Notes: generated by a model not told the origin, from the letters alone. DNA of 48,417 bases from an uncultured Granulosicoccaceae bacterium (GCA_937925815.1 CALAMQ010000066.1:1-48417); one strand, 5' to 3'; positions 32,058 to 41,388 are shown, counted from the first letter of the stretch. Made by a program: numbers and translations.

Positions 32058-33076
32058 TTGAGTCTGTCTACGTTGAAGCGGAAGTGATGGATCACCCACG
32101 CACGCGTGAGGTGCTCGCGCGGCTGCCGCGCGCGACGGTGCACACCATCGAGCGCTACGGCGAGCTCTTCAACCGCAAGCGACAAAACTTCCGCCTGCAA
32201 AAACAACAGCCAGCGTTGATTCTCGCGCGCAAGCACGCCAACCACGTGCTCGCAGCGCCACCGGAATACAACATCGGCGGGCAGCACAACTTCTACTTCA
32301 GCCACCTGCTCAACTGCGTCTACGACTGCCGCTACTGCTTTTTGCAGGGGATGTTCAGAAGCGCCAACTACGTCCTCTTCGTCAACTACGAGGACTTCTT
32401 TGAGCGCATCGCGGCAACGCAGCGGGAATTGACCACACCGGGTTGGTACTTCTCAGGCTACGACTGCGACTCGCTCGCGCTCGAACCCTGGAGCGGCTTT
32501 GCGGTTGAAGCAATCAACTGGTTCAGACAGCACCCCGACTGCCACATCGAACTGCGCACCAAGAGCACGCAGATACGCGGCTTGCTCAAGCAACCTGCCA
32601 TCGACAACGCCGTGGTTGCTTTCAGCCTCGCGCCGGACCCAATAGCCCGCGCGCTCGAGCACAAAGCGCCAAGCCTGCAAAAACGCCTGGACGCGCTCCG
32701 CCAATTGGCCGATGCCGGCTGGCGTATCGGGTTGCGCTTTGATCCCGTGATCTGGGCGGAGAACCACGAGCAACTGTACGGCGACTTCTTCACAGCGGTC
32801 TTCAACGCGCTGCCGGTGGACGCGGTGCACTCGGTCAGCTTGGGCGGCTTCCGACTGCCAACCGACTTCATGAAGACCGTCACCAAGTTGCACCCGGAAG
32901 AGCCACTGTTTGCCATGCCGATGTCAACCAGCGACGGCATGGTGTCAGTTGAATCACAACGCGAACAAACGCTGCTGCGCTACTGCCGCGACCGCATTCT
33001 CGCGCACCTACCAGACGACCGCTTCTACCCCTGCCAAGCCATTGACGACAGCGTCGAGCCGCTTAAGGACGGCTGA
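32054..33076 (+). CDS. Spore photoproduct lyase-like radical SAM protein
   Basis: A 340-residue radical SAM protein similar to spore photoproduct lyase (SplB), which repairs the 5-thyminyl-dihydrothymine lesion in spore DNA. The iron-sulfur motif is Cys-x3-Cys-x2-Cys in LLNCVYDCRYCFLQGMF (Cys88, Cys92, Cys95). Other family segments are SHLLNCVYDCRYC flanks, YFSGYDCDSLALE, IELRTKSTQI, VAFSLAPDPIARALEH and IGLRFDPVIWAENH. Nothing suggests a spore-forming host, so the lesion or substrate may differ. It begins with GTG, overlapping the unknown gene. The 3' end overlaps the convergent YdjM-like gene by 14 nt. Confidence 0.87.
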   Translation: MIESVYVEAEVMDHPRTREVLARLPRATVHTIERYGELFNRKRQNFRLQKQQPALILARKHANHVLAAPPEYNIGGQHNFYFSHLLNCVYDCRYCFLQGMFRSANYVLFVNYEDFFERIAATQRELTTPGWYFSGYDCDSLALEPWSGFAVEAINWFRQHPDCHIELRTKSTQIRGLLKQPAIDNAVVAFSLAPDPIARALEHKAPSLQKRLDALRQLADAGWRIGLRFDPVIWAENHEQLYGDFFTAVFNALPVDAVHSVSLGGFRLPTDFMKTVTKLHPEEPLFAMPMSTSDGMVSVESQREQTLLRYCRDRILAHLPDDRFYPCQAIDDSVEPLKDG

Positions 33077-33791
33077 CCAGCCCGTTGAACCACACGCCCT
33101 CTGGCAACAGAATGCCGCGAAAGGCCCCGAGCAAATCTTGCTGGACAAAAAGATCCAACAACGGTCTTGGATCAGGTGCAACCGCTACCGCCACCGCCAG
33201 CAGCGCCCATGTCAACGCCGTGGTGAAATAATTTCGACGGTCAAAGAGTTTCATTGCGGTGCCAAAAGAGCGCTTAATTCGGCGGCCGGTGATGTTGACG
33301 CTGACCAATTCGTCGAGCGCAAGGTGTTGCAGATAGGCCAAGCTCACAACCAGGCCGTAGAGCGTTGCGATAAACGCCGTTTGCGCAAACAGCGCGTGCA
33401 GCACGTTTGCGGTTAACACACCCGCGAGCAAAGCCGCCGGCACCGAGTGATACATCCCGCGGTGAACGGTAATCGCAGCAAAGAGGTGCGCGAAGGCCAC
33501 CCTCGTGACAACGTAGAGCACCAGCCACAAGATCACGCTCTCGGCAATCGACAAACGGTTGGCCACGGCAAACACCGAGGCGAAGGCGAGCAACACAGCG
33601 AGCACGCTAAAGGCGATGTTCACAGGCGTGCTGCGCTCGGCGTCGAGGTCAGGCGCAAGACCGCCGGCGGTGCCGAGCACAAAGCACAGTGTCGCCTCGG
33701 CGGGTTCAATGTGGCCGAGCGCCAGAAGACCGGTTGCGATCATGCCGCTCTGCACCGCTGCCGCTGAAAAATGGGTATTGAAATTGGCCAC
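33063..33791 (-). CDS. YdjM-family membrane-bound hydrolase
   Basis: A 242-residue inner-membrane protein of the YdjM/LexA-regulated hydrolase-like family. It starts MANFNTHFSAAAVQSG with the conserved Asn-x-x-Thr-His, followed by GLAPDLDAERSTP (Pro-Asp-x-Asp metal-binding region) and HRGMYHSVPAALLAG, where the two histidines complete the putative metal site. AYLQHLALDELVSVNITG adds a third cluster. Five or so membrane helices are predicted. In E. coli ydjM is induced by DNA damage; I saw no clear LexA box (CTGT-N8-ACAG) upstream here. It is convergent with the SPL-like gene and divergent from alr. Confidence 0.82.
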   Translation of the reverse strand: MANFNTHFSAAAVQSGMIATGLLALGHIEPAEATLCFVLGTAGGLAPDLDAERSTPVNIAFSVLAVLLAFASVFAVANRLSIAESVILWLVLYVVTRVAFAHLFAAITVHRGMYHSVPAALLAGVLTANVLHALFAQTAFIATLYGLVVSLAYLQHLALDELVSVNITGRRIKRSFGTAMKLFDRRNYFTTALTWALLAVAVAVAPDPRPLLDLFVQQDLLGAFRGILLPEGVWFNGLVSRP

Positions 33792-33864
33792 TGACTGTCT
33801 CCAAGCACCGATCGCCGCGCTGTGTCCGCGACCGGATGGCGCGAATCAGAACCACGGCACCGGG

Positions 33865-33894
33865 TTATCTGATAAATTGCAATTCAAGTATAGA
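33865..33894 (+). promoter_or_regulatory. Possible alr promoter
   Basis: An AT-rich island in a GC-rich region carries a -10-like TATAGA (33889-33894), 24 nt before the alr ATG. A weak -35-like TTATCT (33865-33870) stands 18 nt upstream. The 10-bp palindrome AATTGCAATT (33875-33884) lies in the spacer and could bind a regulator. Confidence 0.35.
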
Positions 33895-33917
33895 TCCGAC
33901 CCCGCCGGCCCAGATTC

Positions 33918-35069
33918 ATGGACCTCTTAACAGCGACCTCACTGCCCGCCAGTCAACCCCGGCCGACGCATGTGAAGGTGGACCTCGACGCCATCACGCA
34001 CAACTACAACGCCCTGCAACTACACAGCGGCGTGAAGGTAATGGCTGTGCTCAAGGCCAACGCCTATGGCCACGGAATTGGTGTTGTCGCCCGTCACCTC
34101 GAAGCGGCAGGCGCGAGCGCCTTTGGGGTTGCCTACCTCGAGGAAGCGCTGTTGGTCCGCGCGCTCGGCGTTAAGACGCCCATCCTCGTCTTTGGCGGCG
34201 TGGTCACGCCACAAATACCGGATTTTTTGCGCCATGACATTCAACTTGCAGCGTCATCAGTTGAGAAGCTCGAGCACATTAACCGCGTGGCGGCTGAACT
34301 CGGGGTACGCGCCAAAGTGCACCTCAAAATCGACACGGGCATGGAGCGTATCGGCACGCACTATTACAATTGCGGCCCGCTTTTCGACGCCGCCAAACAC
34401 TGCACCGAGTGCGACGTCGAAGGCGTCTATACACACCTCGCCAACGCAGACTCCGAGGACCTCGCCCACACGCACGTGCAGCTTGAGCGCTTCAATACCT
34501 GCGTATCAGCGCTGGCAGACACGCTTGGCTTTATGCCAGTTCGACATGTTGCCAACTCCGCTGCAACGATTGGCCTTTACGCCGCGCACTGCGACATGGT
34601 GCGCTCGGGCCAGGCACTCTATGGCGCACTGCCCGCGCCACATCTGGCTGGGCGCGTGCCGCTTAAAGCCGCACTTGAGTGGCAGTCGAGCGTGGTGTTT
34701 TTCAAGGTGGTCAAACCCGGTCACCCGGTCAGCTACGGCTCGACCTGGGAGACCGAGCGGAACACTCGCGTGGTCACGGTGCCAGTTGGCTACGCCGACG
34801 GCTACCCCAGGCGATTGTCAAACCAAGGCGAAGTCGTCATACGCGGCAAACGCTATCCCGTGATCGGCCGCGTGTGCATGGATCAGATTATGGTGGACAT
34901 AGGCGACGACGAAGCTTGGAATGGCGACCCAGTCACATTAGTTGGACCGGGCTTACCGGTCAGCGATGTGGCCAGACTTGCCGACACCATCGCGCACGAC
35001 ATTCTCTGCGGCATCAGTGCCCGCGTACCGCGTTTCTACCACCGATCAGGCCAGCCCGTGCAACCATGA
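33918..35069 (+). CDS. alr: Alanine racemase
   Basis: PLP-dependent racemase that makes D-alanine for peptidoglycan. The 383-residue protein shows the PLP lysine in VMAVLKANAYGHG (Lys46), KVHLKIDTGMERIGTH, VRHVANSAAT, MVRSGQALYGALP, the second catalytic tyrosine region HPVSYGSTWET, PVGYADGYPRRLSN and RVCMDQIMVDIG. It is a two-domain cytoplasmic enzyme of usual length. The stop overlaps the lpxB start as ATGA. It could be the constitutive Alr or the catabolic DadX; linkage to an envelope gene and lack of dadA favour the biosynthetic role. Confidence 0.94.
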   Translation: MDLLTATSLPASQPRPTHVKVDLDAITHNYNALQLHSGVKVMAVLKANAYGHGIGVVARHLEAAGASAFGVAYLEEALLVRALGVKTPILVFGGVVTPQIPDFLRHDIQLAASSVEKLEHINRVAAELGVRAKVHLKIDTGMERIGTHYYNCGPLFDAAKHCTECDVEGVYTHLANADSEDLAHTHVQLERFNTCVSALADTLGFMPVRHVANSAATIGLYAAHCDMVRSGQALYGALPAPHLAGRVPLKAALEWQSSVVFFKVVKPGHPVSYGSTWETERNTRVVTVPVGYADGYPRRLSNQGEVVIRGKRYPVIGRVCMDQIMVDIGDDEAWNGDPVTLVGPGLPVSDVARLADTIAHDILCGISARVPRFYHRSGQPVQP

Positions 35070-36205
35070 CCTTCACTGTAATGATAAGCGCCGGCGAGGC
35101 CAGCAGCGACCTGCACGCCGCCAATGCGTTGCGCGCCTTGCACGCTCAGGGAATTGAACCTGAGACTTTTGGCATGGGTGGCACGGGATTACAGTCGCTC
35201 GGGATGACGCTCGATGTCGACAACCGCGAGCTCGCGGTCATTGGGATTGTCGAGGTGCTCGCACGCTACCCCGAGTTCCGACGCAAGCTCGCGCTGCTGC
35301 GCGAGCGACTGCGTGAGCGCAAACCCGATCTTCTGATGCTGGTCGACTACCCAGACTTCAATCTCAAGCTTGCTGAGACCGCGGTTGCACTCGGTATTCC
35401 AGTGTTGCATTACGTCAGCCCACAGATCTGGGCGTGGCGTGCCGGGCGCATCAAGCGCATTGGCAGCTTGGTGTCGCACATGGCGGTGCTCTTTCCCTTC
35501 GAGACCAAATACTACGAGGCCGAGGGCATACCGGTCACGTACGTCGGCCACCCTTTGATGGACGAAGTGCCACGCGATCTCACGGTCAGTGGCTGCCGGG
35601 AGGCGCTCGGTGTGGCGCAGGACGCGCGGGTGGTCGGACTGCTGCCGGGCAGTCGCCACGGTGAATTGCGCCGGCTGTTGCCGTTGCTGCTCGACAGCGC
35701 CAGCGCCTTGCTCGCGCGAGATCCAGGCCTGCAATTTTTATTGCCCCTCGCCGATGCCCTTGACCCAGAATTGCTCGACGCCTACCCCGCACTCGGCGAA
35801 CTGCCGATCACCGTCACCCGCGGTGACACCCACCGCACTGTCAAAGCCTGCGACGCGGTTGCAGTGGCCTCGGGCACCGCGACCTTGGAAGTGGCCTTGC
35901 TCGGTGTGCCGATGGTGATCGTCTACAAAGTCCAACCGATCAACTACGCGATTTTGTCGCGGCTGATTCGCATCGAGCACGTGGGCCTTGTGAATATTGT
36001 CGCCGAGCGCGGCGTGGTCACCGAGCTGCTGCAACACAAAGCCACCCCGGGTGCTGTGTGTGAGGCTGTCAGCGCACTGCTTGAAAACGAAACCCACCGC
36101 GCTCAGGTGATTGCGGACTTGCACACCGTATCCGAGCGCATGGGCGCCCCCGGCGCGTCTGCACGGGTCGCGGCACTGATGCACTCACTGGCAACGGCGT
36201 CTTAG
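35066..36205 (+). CDS. lpxB: Lipid-A-disaccharide synthase
   Basis: LpxB condenses UDP-2,3-diacylglucosamine with lipid X to form the lipid A disaccharide, at the inner membrane. The 379-residue protein (GT19) shows MISAGEASSDLHAANALRAL, LMLVDYPDFNLKLAE, HYVSPQIWAWRAGRIKRI, FETKYYEAEGIPVTYVGHPL, GLLPGSRHGELRRLLPL, and ASGTATLEVALLGVPMVIVYK, all standard. The frame runs on upstream across alr, but ATGA overlap with the alr stop and the family N-terminus set the start. In most relatives lpxB follows lpxA on the same strand; here it converges with lpxA and overlaps it by four bases. Confidence 0.95.
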   Translation: MTFTVMISAGEASSDLHAANALRALHAQGIEPETFGMGGTGLQSLGMTLDVDNRELAVIGIVEVLARYPEFRRKLALLRERLRERKPDLLMLVDYPDFNLKLAETAVALGIPVLHYVSPQIWAWRAGRIKRIGSLVSHMAVLFPFETKYYEAEGIPVTYVGHPLMDEVPRDLTVSGCREALGVAQDARVVGLLPGSRHGELRRLLPLLLDSASALLARDPGLQFLLPLADALDPELLDAYPALGELPITVTRGDTHRTVKACDAVAVASGTATLEVALLGVPMVIVYKVQPINYAILSRLIRIEHVGLVNIVAERGVVTELLQHKATPGAVCEAVSALLENETHRAQVIADLHTVSERMGAPGASARVAALMHSLATAS

Positions 36206-37002
36206 TCGGCTTTGGTGTCCTGACGCGTGTTGTGCCGCACCACACCTCGGGTGCTCGCGGCGACAAACTGCACAAAATGCGCAACGTCGGGCTGTTCTGC
36301 GGCAAGCGGTTCGAGCGCCGTCATCGCCTGCTGCCGATCCCCGTGGTCTCGAATCAAGCTGTTATAAGCTTGCTTGAGACCAGACAGGGTCTCGCGCGCA
36401 AAACCCTTGCGCCGCAAACCCACGGTGTTGATGCCGCGCGCCTTGGCGAAGTTGCCAGACACCAAGGTGAACGGCGCGACATCGCAGTTTATCGCCGAAC
36501 CCATCCCAGCAAAGCTGTGACGGCCTATGCGGCAAAACTGGTGCACCAGTGAAAAACCCGCGAGCGTCGCGTGGTCTTCGACCACCACATGCCCCGCGAG
36601 GGACGCGCCGTTGGAGAACACCACGTGGCTGCCGACCTGACAGTCGTGCGCGACGTGGGTGTAGGCCATCAGCAGATTGTGGTCACCAAGACGGGTGAAA
36701 CCACCACCCTGTTCGGTGCCGCGGTTGACCGTGGCGTATTCGCGTATGGTGTTGTGGTCGCCGATCTCAAGCCAGGTCTGCTCGCCGTCGTATTTGAGGT
36801 CTTGCGGTGCGCCGCCGACCGACGCGAAGGCGTGAATGCGGTTGTGCGCACCGATGCGCGTCGGGCCTTCGAGCACCACGTGCGGGTCAATTACGGTGTG
36901 CGGTCCCAGGCTGACGTTGGCGCCAACCACGCTGTAGGCACCCACGTCACAGCTGGGGTCCACCTTAGCGCTCTCATCAATAACTGCCGTTGGGTGGATC
37001 AC
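36202..37002 (-). CDS. lpxA: UDP-N-acetylglucosamine acyltransferase
   Basis: LpxA adds the 3-hydroxyacyl chain to UDP-GlcNAc, the first step of lipid A synthesis. The 266-residue protein is a left-handed beta helix starting [20 protein letters not shown], with [31 protein letters not shown], the catalytic histidine in [17 protein letters not shown], and the helical C-terminal domain after [13 protein letters not shown]. The GTG start overlaps the fabZ stop as GTGA; 28 further upstream in-frame codons lie within fabZ and were not used. The stop overlaps the convergent lpxB stop. Confidence 0.95.
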   Translation of the reverse strand: MIHPTAVIDESAKVDPSCDVGAYSVVGANVSLGPHTVIDPHVVLEGPTRIGAHNRIHAFASVGGAPQDLKYDGEQTWLEIGDHNTIREYATVNRGTEQGGGFTRLGDHNLLMAYTHVAHDCQVGSHVVFSNGASLAGHVVVEDHATLAGFSLVHQFCRIGRHSFAGMGSAINCDVAPFTLVSGNFAKARGINTVGLRRKGFARETLSGLKQAYNSLIRDHGDRQQAMTALEPLAAEQPDVAHFVQFVAASTRGVVRHNTRQDTKAD

Positions 37003-37436
37003 GCGGGCTTGTCCTGTACCGCGATCATCAAGTCCGCTGTTGCGGCGGTCTCTCCATCGACCGTAGCGCGCCCGGCAAATTTCCATATGCCGCGCCGAGA
37101 CTTCTCGACAGTCACCTCGAGCAACAATTGATCGCCTGGCACCACTTGGCGTTTGAAGCGAGCGTTGTCGATGCCAACGAACAAATAGAGCTCACCAAGC
37201 GGACCGCCGTCCTCGGCCCTAAAGGCGCACAGGGCCGAGGCCTGCGCGAGGGCCTCGAGAATCAACACACCGGGGAATATAGGCAAATCAGGAAAGTGGC
37301 CCTGAAACTGGGGCTCGTTTGCGCTGACATTCTTCACCGCTTTGATGGACTGCCCAACCTCAATTTCGAGCACGCGGTCTACCAACAAGAACGGGTAGCG
37401 GTGAGGCAAGTGTTTCAGGATTTCTGTCAATTCCAT
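36999..37436 (-). CDS. fabZ: (3R)-hydroxymyristoyl-ACP dehydratase
   Basis: FabZ dehydrates 3-hydroxyacyl-ACP in fatty-acid elongation. The 145-residue hotdog-fold protein shows [19 protein letters not shown], the catalytic histidine in [20 protein letters not shown] with the partner Glu, and [22 protein letters not shown]. Three starts are possible within 12 nt (GTG 37448, ATG 37445, ATG 37436). The last aligns with the Pseudomonas N-terminus and leaves AAAGG upstream at a usable distance, so I chose it. It lies between lpxD and lpxA as in E. coli. Confidence 0.95.
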   Translation of the reverse strand: MELTEILKHLPHRYPFLLVDRVLEIEVGQSIKAVKNVSANEPQFQGHFPDLPIFPGVLILEALAQASALCAFRAEDGGPLGELYLFVGIDNARFKRQVVPGDQLLLEVTVEKSRRGIWKFAGRATVDGETAATADLMIAVQDKPA

Positions 37437-37520
37437 TGGGCTCATCACCTTTGAGTTTACCGGGCAGATATTTCGATCAACCCTGTCACAGTATAGAGAG
37501 TGCCGGCAGCAGGACGTCGA

Positions 37521-38516
37521 TCAGCGACGCCGGTCCAGCTGTCGAAAGCGTGCGACCAGCCGCCGCCAAACGCGCACTGGCATCACCGGCATCACCGAGG
37601 CGTAAACGCCTCTCTCGCGGATCGAGCCCGAGACAACCGAATGGCCCATCAGCACCACATCGTCAGCGATATCCAAGTGGCCGAGCACGGCACTGTGACC
37701 ACCAATTTGAACCCGCGCACCAATCTTGGAGCTGCCCGCGACGCCAGTGCAGCCGGCAATGGCAGCGTTCGCACCGATTTCGACGTTGTGTCCGATTTGA
37801 ATTTGGTTGTCGAGAATGACGCCGTCTGCGATGACCGTGTCACCAATTGCGCCGCAATCAATGGTTGTGTTGGCACCGACCTCAACGCGGTCACCGATCC
37901 GCACGCTGCCAATCTGCGCAATTTTATGCCAAGCCTGATCAGTGTCCGGTGCAAATCCGAATCCATCGCTGCCAACAACAGCGCCACTGCTGAGAACGCA
38001 GTCTCGACCAATCGAGACGCCATCGTGCAAGACAACCCTTGGATCGAGCACCGTGCCGTCTCCAAGCGTGACACCCTCACCGATCACGCAGTGCGCGCCA
38101 ATGACGCAGTTCTCGCCAACTCGGCTGCCCGCACCGACAACGGCAAAAGCCCCAACGTGTGCGGACGCTGCGATCTTGGCTTCAGGGTCAATCAGCGCTG
38201 TCTGATGCTGGCCGGCCGGCGGCGCCGTGCGTGGGTAGAGCAGCTGACTCAGCCGCGCGTAGGCAAGGTACGGCGCGTCGCTGAGCAACTTGGCACCACT
38301 GAATTGATCGCGGTGGGCTGACGACATCAACACTGTGCCGGCACACGTGGTTGCGAGTTTTGGCAGGTATTTTGGGTCGGCGACAAAGGCGACATCCGTG
38401 CCGGATGCAGCCTCCAGCGTATTGAGCCCACACACCGGTGTCTGCGCGTCGCCGTCGACTTCGAGTGACAGCCGCTCGGCAATCTCACCGACGGTTGTGA
38501 CAACCGCACGCACCAC
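37521..38516 (-). CDS. lpxD: UDP-3-O-acylglucosamine N-acyltransferase
   Basis: LpxD adds the second 3-hydroxyacyl chain, to the 2-amino group of the glucosamine, in lipid A synthesis. The 331-residue protein has an N-terminal uridine-binding domain (VAFVADPKYLPKL, YLAYARLSQLLYP) and then a long hexapeptide beta helix with SDGFGFAPD, QIGSVRIGDRVEVGANTTID, the catalytic-histidine segment DNQIQIGHNVEIG and GHSAVLGHLDI. The open frame extends upstream inside skp. The GTG chosen follows the skp stop by one base; the next GTG codon is equally possible. Length is close to the usual 340. Confidence 0.94.
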   Translation of the reverse strand: MVRAVVTTVGEIAERLSLEVDGDAQTPVCGLNTLEAASGTDVAFVADPKYLPKLATTCAGTVLMSSAHRDQFSGAKLLSDAPYLAYARLSQLLYPRTAPPAGQHQTALIDPEAKIAASAHVGAFAVVGAGSRVGENCVIGAHCVIGEGVTLGDGTVLDPRVVLHDGVSIGRDCVLSSGAVVGSDGFGFAPDTDQAWHKIAQIGSVRIGDRVEVGANTTIDCGAIGDTVIADGVILDNQIQIGHNVEIGANAAIAGCTGVAGSSKIGARVQIGGHSAVLGHLDIADDVVLMGHSVVSGSIRERGVYASVMPVMPVRVWRRLVARFRQLDRRR

Positions 38517-38517
38517 C

Positions 38518-39018
38518 TCAGTTTTGCTCGCGCAATTGCTGCAAGATGCGTTCGGTGACGTTGACGCGGTCGCTCGCAAACACAACGCCCTCGGTGAGCA
38601 GCACGTCGAAGCCTTGCGCGGTCGCAAAATCCGCAACCGATTTCAGAATGTCCTCTCGCACGTTGCGAAGCTCAATGTTGCGCTGGACGTTGAGGTCCTC
38701 GCGAAAGGCTTGTTCTGCACGCACGAGACGGCGTTCAATCTCCACAATCCGCCGCTGCAACTCAGTGCTTCGCTCGGCGTCGTCTTCGACCTCTGCGGCT
38801 TCTTCACGCAAGGCGTCGAGCAGCTGGCGGGTCTCAGTGACCTCCCGCTGCCGCGGTTGGAACTCGATTTCCAAACGCTCTGTCGCGGCTTCAGCTTGCG
38901 GCGAATTGTCGATCAGGTAGCCCACATCCACCACGCCGATGCGAGCGCCATCAACGCCGAAAGCCGGCCCACACAGCGCGCCGACAGCAAGCGAAATGAT
39001 CAGAAATAATCGCGTCAT
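38518..39018 (-). CDS. skp: OmpH/Skp periplasmic chaperone
   Basis: Skp is a trimeric periplasmic holdase that carries unfolded outer-membrane proteins from the Sec translocon to BamA. The 166-residue precursor has a signal peptide (RLFLIISLAVGALCGPAFG), then a short beta segment IGVVDVGYLID, a long charged helical-hairpin region (roughly residues 38-125) and the closing DFATAQGFDVLLTEGVVFAS strand pair typical of the family. An in-frame GTG four codons upstream is an alternative start. It sits between bamA and lpxD, the conserved order. Confidence 0.9.
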   Translation of the reverse strand: MTRLFLIISLAVGALCGPAFGVDGARIGVVDVGYLIDNSPQAEAATERLEIEFQPRQREVTETRQLLDALREEAAEVEDDAERSTELQRRIVEIERRLVRAEQAFREDLNVQRNIELRNVREDILKSVADFATAQGFDVLLTEGVVFASDRVNVTERILQQLREQN

Positions 39019-39087
39019 CGGTGATGGCACAGGTGTTGGACAAGATCCTCAGTCTACCACCTCATCGACACTGCTGAGAGCTTGGTA

Positions 39088-41388
39088 TCAGAAGGATATG
39101 TTGAATTGAAAACGCTCGAGATCATCACCAGCTTGGCGCTCAAAAGGCCAGGCAAGGCTGAACTGCAGCGGCGCTATGGGCGAGAACCAGGTCAGGCCGA
39201 CACCGTAACTCAGGCGCAGATCTGAGGCATCAAAACTGTCAAAGTCGGTGAACACATTCCCCGCGTCGATAAACATGCCCATTCGCACGCGACGGGGCGC
39301 GAGCGAGTCGCTGTTATCGTCTGTGAATGGCGGGGGAAACAAGACCGCGAGCGTGCCGAGCGCGCGGAAGTCGCCGCCAGCTGCGTCACCTTCGGAATCG
39401 CGCGGCCCGAGGCTCTGGCCACGAAAGCCACGTACCGAGTCCACACCGCCGGCAAAGTAGCGGTCGTAAAAGGGCAAATTCTCAAAGGCGTCGCCGTAGC
39501 CCTGTCCGTAGTCAGCTTCTAACTCAAGTGACAAAACCGTTTCACCAAACAATGGCTTGTAGGCTTCAAAGCCATAACCAAGCTTGTAATATGGGTAATC
39601 GTGGTTTGGCGCCCCACCCTCTAGATTGAGTCGGTGAATGGTGCCGTCAGACGTGAAAGCCAAGCGATCTCGGGTGTCAAAGGTGTAGCCAAGAGTCAGA
39701 TTCAACCCTGAAAAGCGATCGCCGTGATCCGCCAAAAAGTCGGTGATCTCATCCGATGAGGAGTCAGTCTCGTCGATTTGTATGGAGTCGTAGCCCCAAC
39801 CCAGTCGCAAGGTTGAATACTCGCTGCGCGGTATGCCATAAGTTGCGCCCAGCCCCCATGAGTTGGCAACCCACTTTGAGGTGGTCTCCACATTGTCCGT
39901 GTCCGTCTCGCGCCAATTCGCCGACAAGGTCCGGCTGATGCCGTCGTCGGTGTAGTAGGGCTCGGTCAGTGACAGACTGTAGTTTTCGGTGGTCGCCGAG
40001 CGCGAGAAGCTGAGCTTGACGTTATTCCCCGTGCCGAAGGCGCTGTGCACATCGAGGTTCAGCGAATACTGGGCGCCATTGGATCCGTAACCGACGGACG
40101 CGCTGAAATTGCCAGGCCCACCCTCTGAGAGTGTGACTTGCACGTCGAGCAAGTCGTCTCGCCCGGTGACTCGGTCAGTGCGGATGGTGACGCGGTCGAC
40201 AAAGGGCAGCCGTTGTATGCGCTCGCGGGATCGACGCAACAGCGATGGCGAAAACAAACTGCCTTCTACAATGCGCATCTCGCGGCGGTAAATTTCGTCG
40301 CGGTTGCCGACATTGCCAATAAACTGAATCCGCCGAATGTAAAAACGCTGGCCGCCAGTCACAATGAAATTCAGGTCGACGGTTCGCGCATCGCTGTCCT
40401 CGTCTGTCGAGATGGCGATCTCTGGGAAGGCGTAGCCGTCCTCGCCCAGCCGATCGCTGATCGCCTGCTGACTCGCACTGACTTGCTGGCGCGAAAAAAT
40501 CTCACCAGAGGTCACTGTGAGCGCGTCGAGTAGGTCTTCGCGCGGCACGCGAAAGTCACCACCGAGCCGCACTGCACCGAGTGTGTAAACCGGACCCTCG
40601 TCGAGGGTGATGGTGATGAATATGTCTTCGGGACGCTCGCCGAGTGAAACTTGGGTCGAGACAATCTCAAATTTGAGATAACCGCGGTTGCGGTAGAAAG
40701 CCTCTAAGCGTTCGATGTCGCCGTCAAGTGAGGCTTTGTTGTAGCGATCTCGGCTGCTGAATGGATTCCAGGGGCGTGCACGCAATTCAAACAGGTCGAG
40801 CAGTCGATCCTCGGCAAAACTGTCATTGCCGACAATATGAATATCGCGGATTTCAGCGCGCACACCTTCGGTGATGGTGATCGCGACTTCGACTTCATTT
40901 TTGTTTAGCTCGACGATTTCGGTGTCGACATCAAGGCTGTAATAGCCTTGATCGAAATAGACGTTGCGGATTTCACGGTCGACCGAATCAAGGGTCGAGC
41001 GGTTGAACAACCTACCGCGCACCAGACCTATGCTGCGCATCCGATCTTGCAAGGTGTCGGAGTCTATTGCGTCATTGCCGTCAATTGAAAATTCAGCAAT
41101 CGCCGGGCGTTCGTCCACCGCAACGACCAAAGTGTCTGCATCGCGTCGCAGGCTGACATTGTCAAAGAGGCCGGAGTCGAATACCGCGCGGATGATGCGG
41201 CCAGTGTCTTGATCAAGGTCGATTGCGTCCCCTTCTCGAACCGGCACGTAGTTGAGGACGGTGCCTGTGCTCACACGTGAATTGCCGACGACCTCGATAC
41301 GTTCGACGCGCATCGTCTCGGCTTGCAACGCGACGGAGGCGCCGAGCAAGGTGAGCGCCGTCAACACGCGAGCAAGCTGTTTTGTCAT
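39088..41388 (-). CDS. bamA: Outer membrane protein assembly factor BamA
   Basis: BamA is the Omp85-family core of the beta-barrel assembly machine. The 766-residue precursor has a signal peptide (VLTALTLLGASVALQA). Five POTRA domains follow (about residues 23-420), beginning MRVERIEVVGNSRVSTGTVL, and then a 16-strand barrel with the conserved GGVDSVRGFRGQSLGPRD loop. It ends with phenylalanine (QFNISF), the terminal beta-signal recognised by the Bam complex. A GTG three codons upstream is an alternative start. It lies in rseP-bamA-skp-lpxD order, with a 108-nt gap after rseP. Confidence 0.96.
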   Translation of the reverse strand: MTKQLARVLTALTLLGASVALQAETMRVERIEVVGNSRVSTGTVLNYVPVREGDAIDLDQDTGRIIRAVFDSGLFDNVSLRRDADTLVVAVDERPAIAEFSIDGNDAIDSDTLQDRMRSIGLVRGRLFNRSTLDSVDREIRNVYFDQGYYSLDVDTEIVELNKNEVEVAITITEGVRAEIRDIHIVGNDSFAEDRLLDLFELRARPWNPFSSRDRYNKASLDGDIERLEAFYRNRGYLKFEIVSTQVSLGERPEDIFITITLDEGPVYTLGAVRLGGDFRVPREDLLDALTVTSGEIFSRQQVSASQQAISDRLGEDGYAFPEIAISTDEDSDARTVDLNFIVTGGQRFYIRRIQFIGNVGNRDEIYRREMRIVEGSLFSPSLLRRSRERIQRLPFVDRVTIRTDRVTGRDDLLDVQVTLSEGGPGNFSASVGYGSNGAQYSLNLDVHSAFGTGNNVKLSFSRSATTENYSLSLTEPYYTDDGISRTLSANWRETDTDNVETTSKWVANSWGLGATYGIPRSEYSTLRLGWGYDSIQIDETDSSSDEITDFLADHGDRFSGLNLTLGYTFDTRDRLAFTSDGTIHRLNLEGGAPNHDYPYYKLGYGFEAYKPLFGETVLSLELEADYGQGYGDAFENLPFYDRYFAGGVDSVRGFRGQSLGPRDSEGDAAGGDFRALGTLAVLFPPPFTDDNSDSLAPRRVRMGMFIDAGNVFTDFDSFDASDLRLSYGVGLTWFSPIAPLQFSLAWPFERQAGDDLERFQFNISF

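Noticed and set aside
33792-33917. LexA box upstream of the YdjM-like gene
   Set aside because: CTGT occurs near the start, but no matching ACAG at the right spacing, so an SOS operator is not supported.
34679-35065. A 129-codon upstream extension of lpxB
   Set aside because: It lies inside alr in a different frame; LpxB family proteins start at the MISAGEASSD region.
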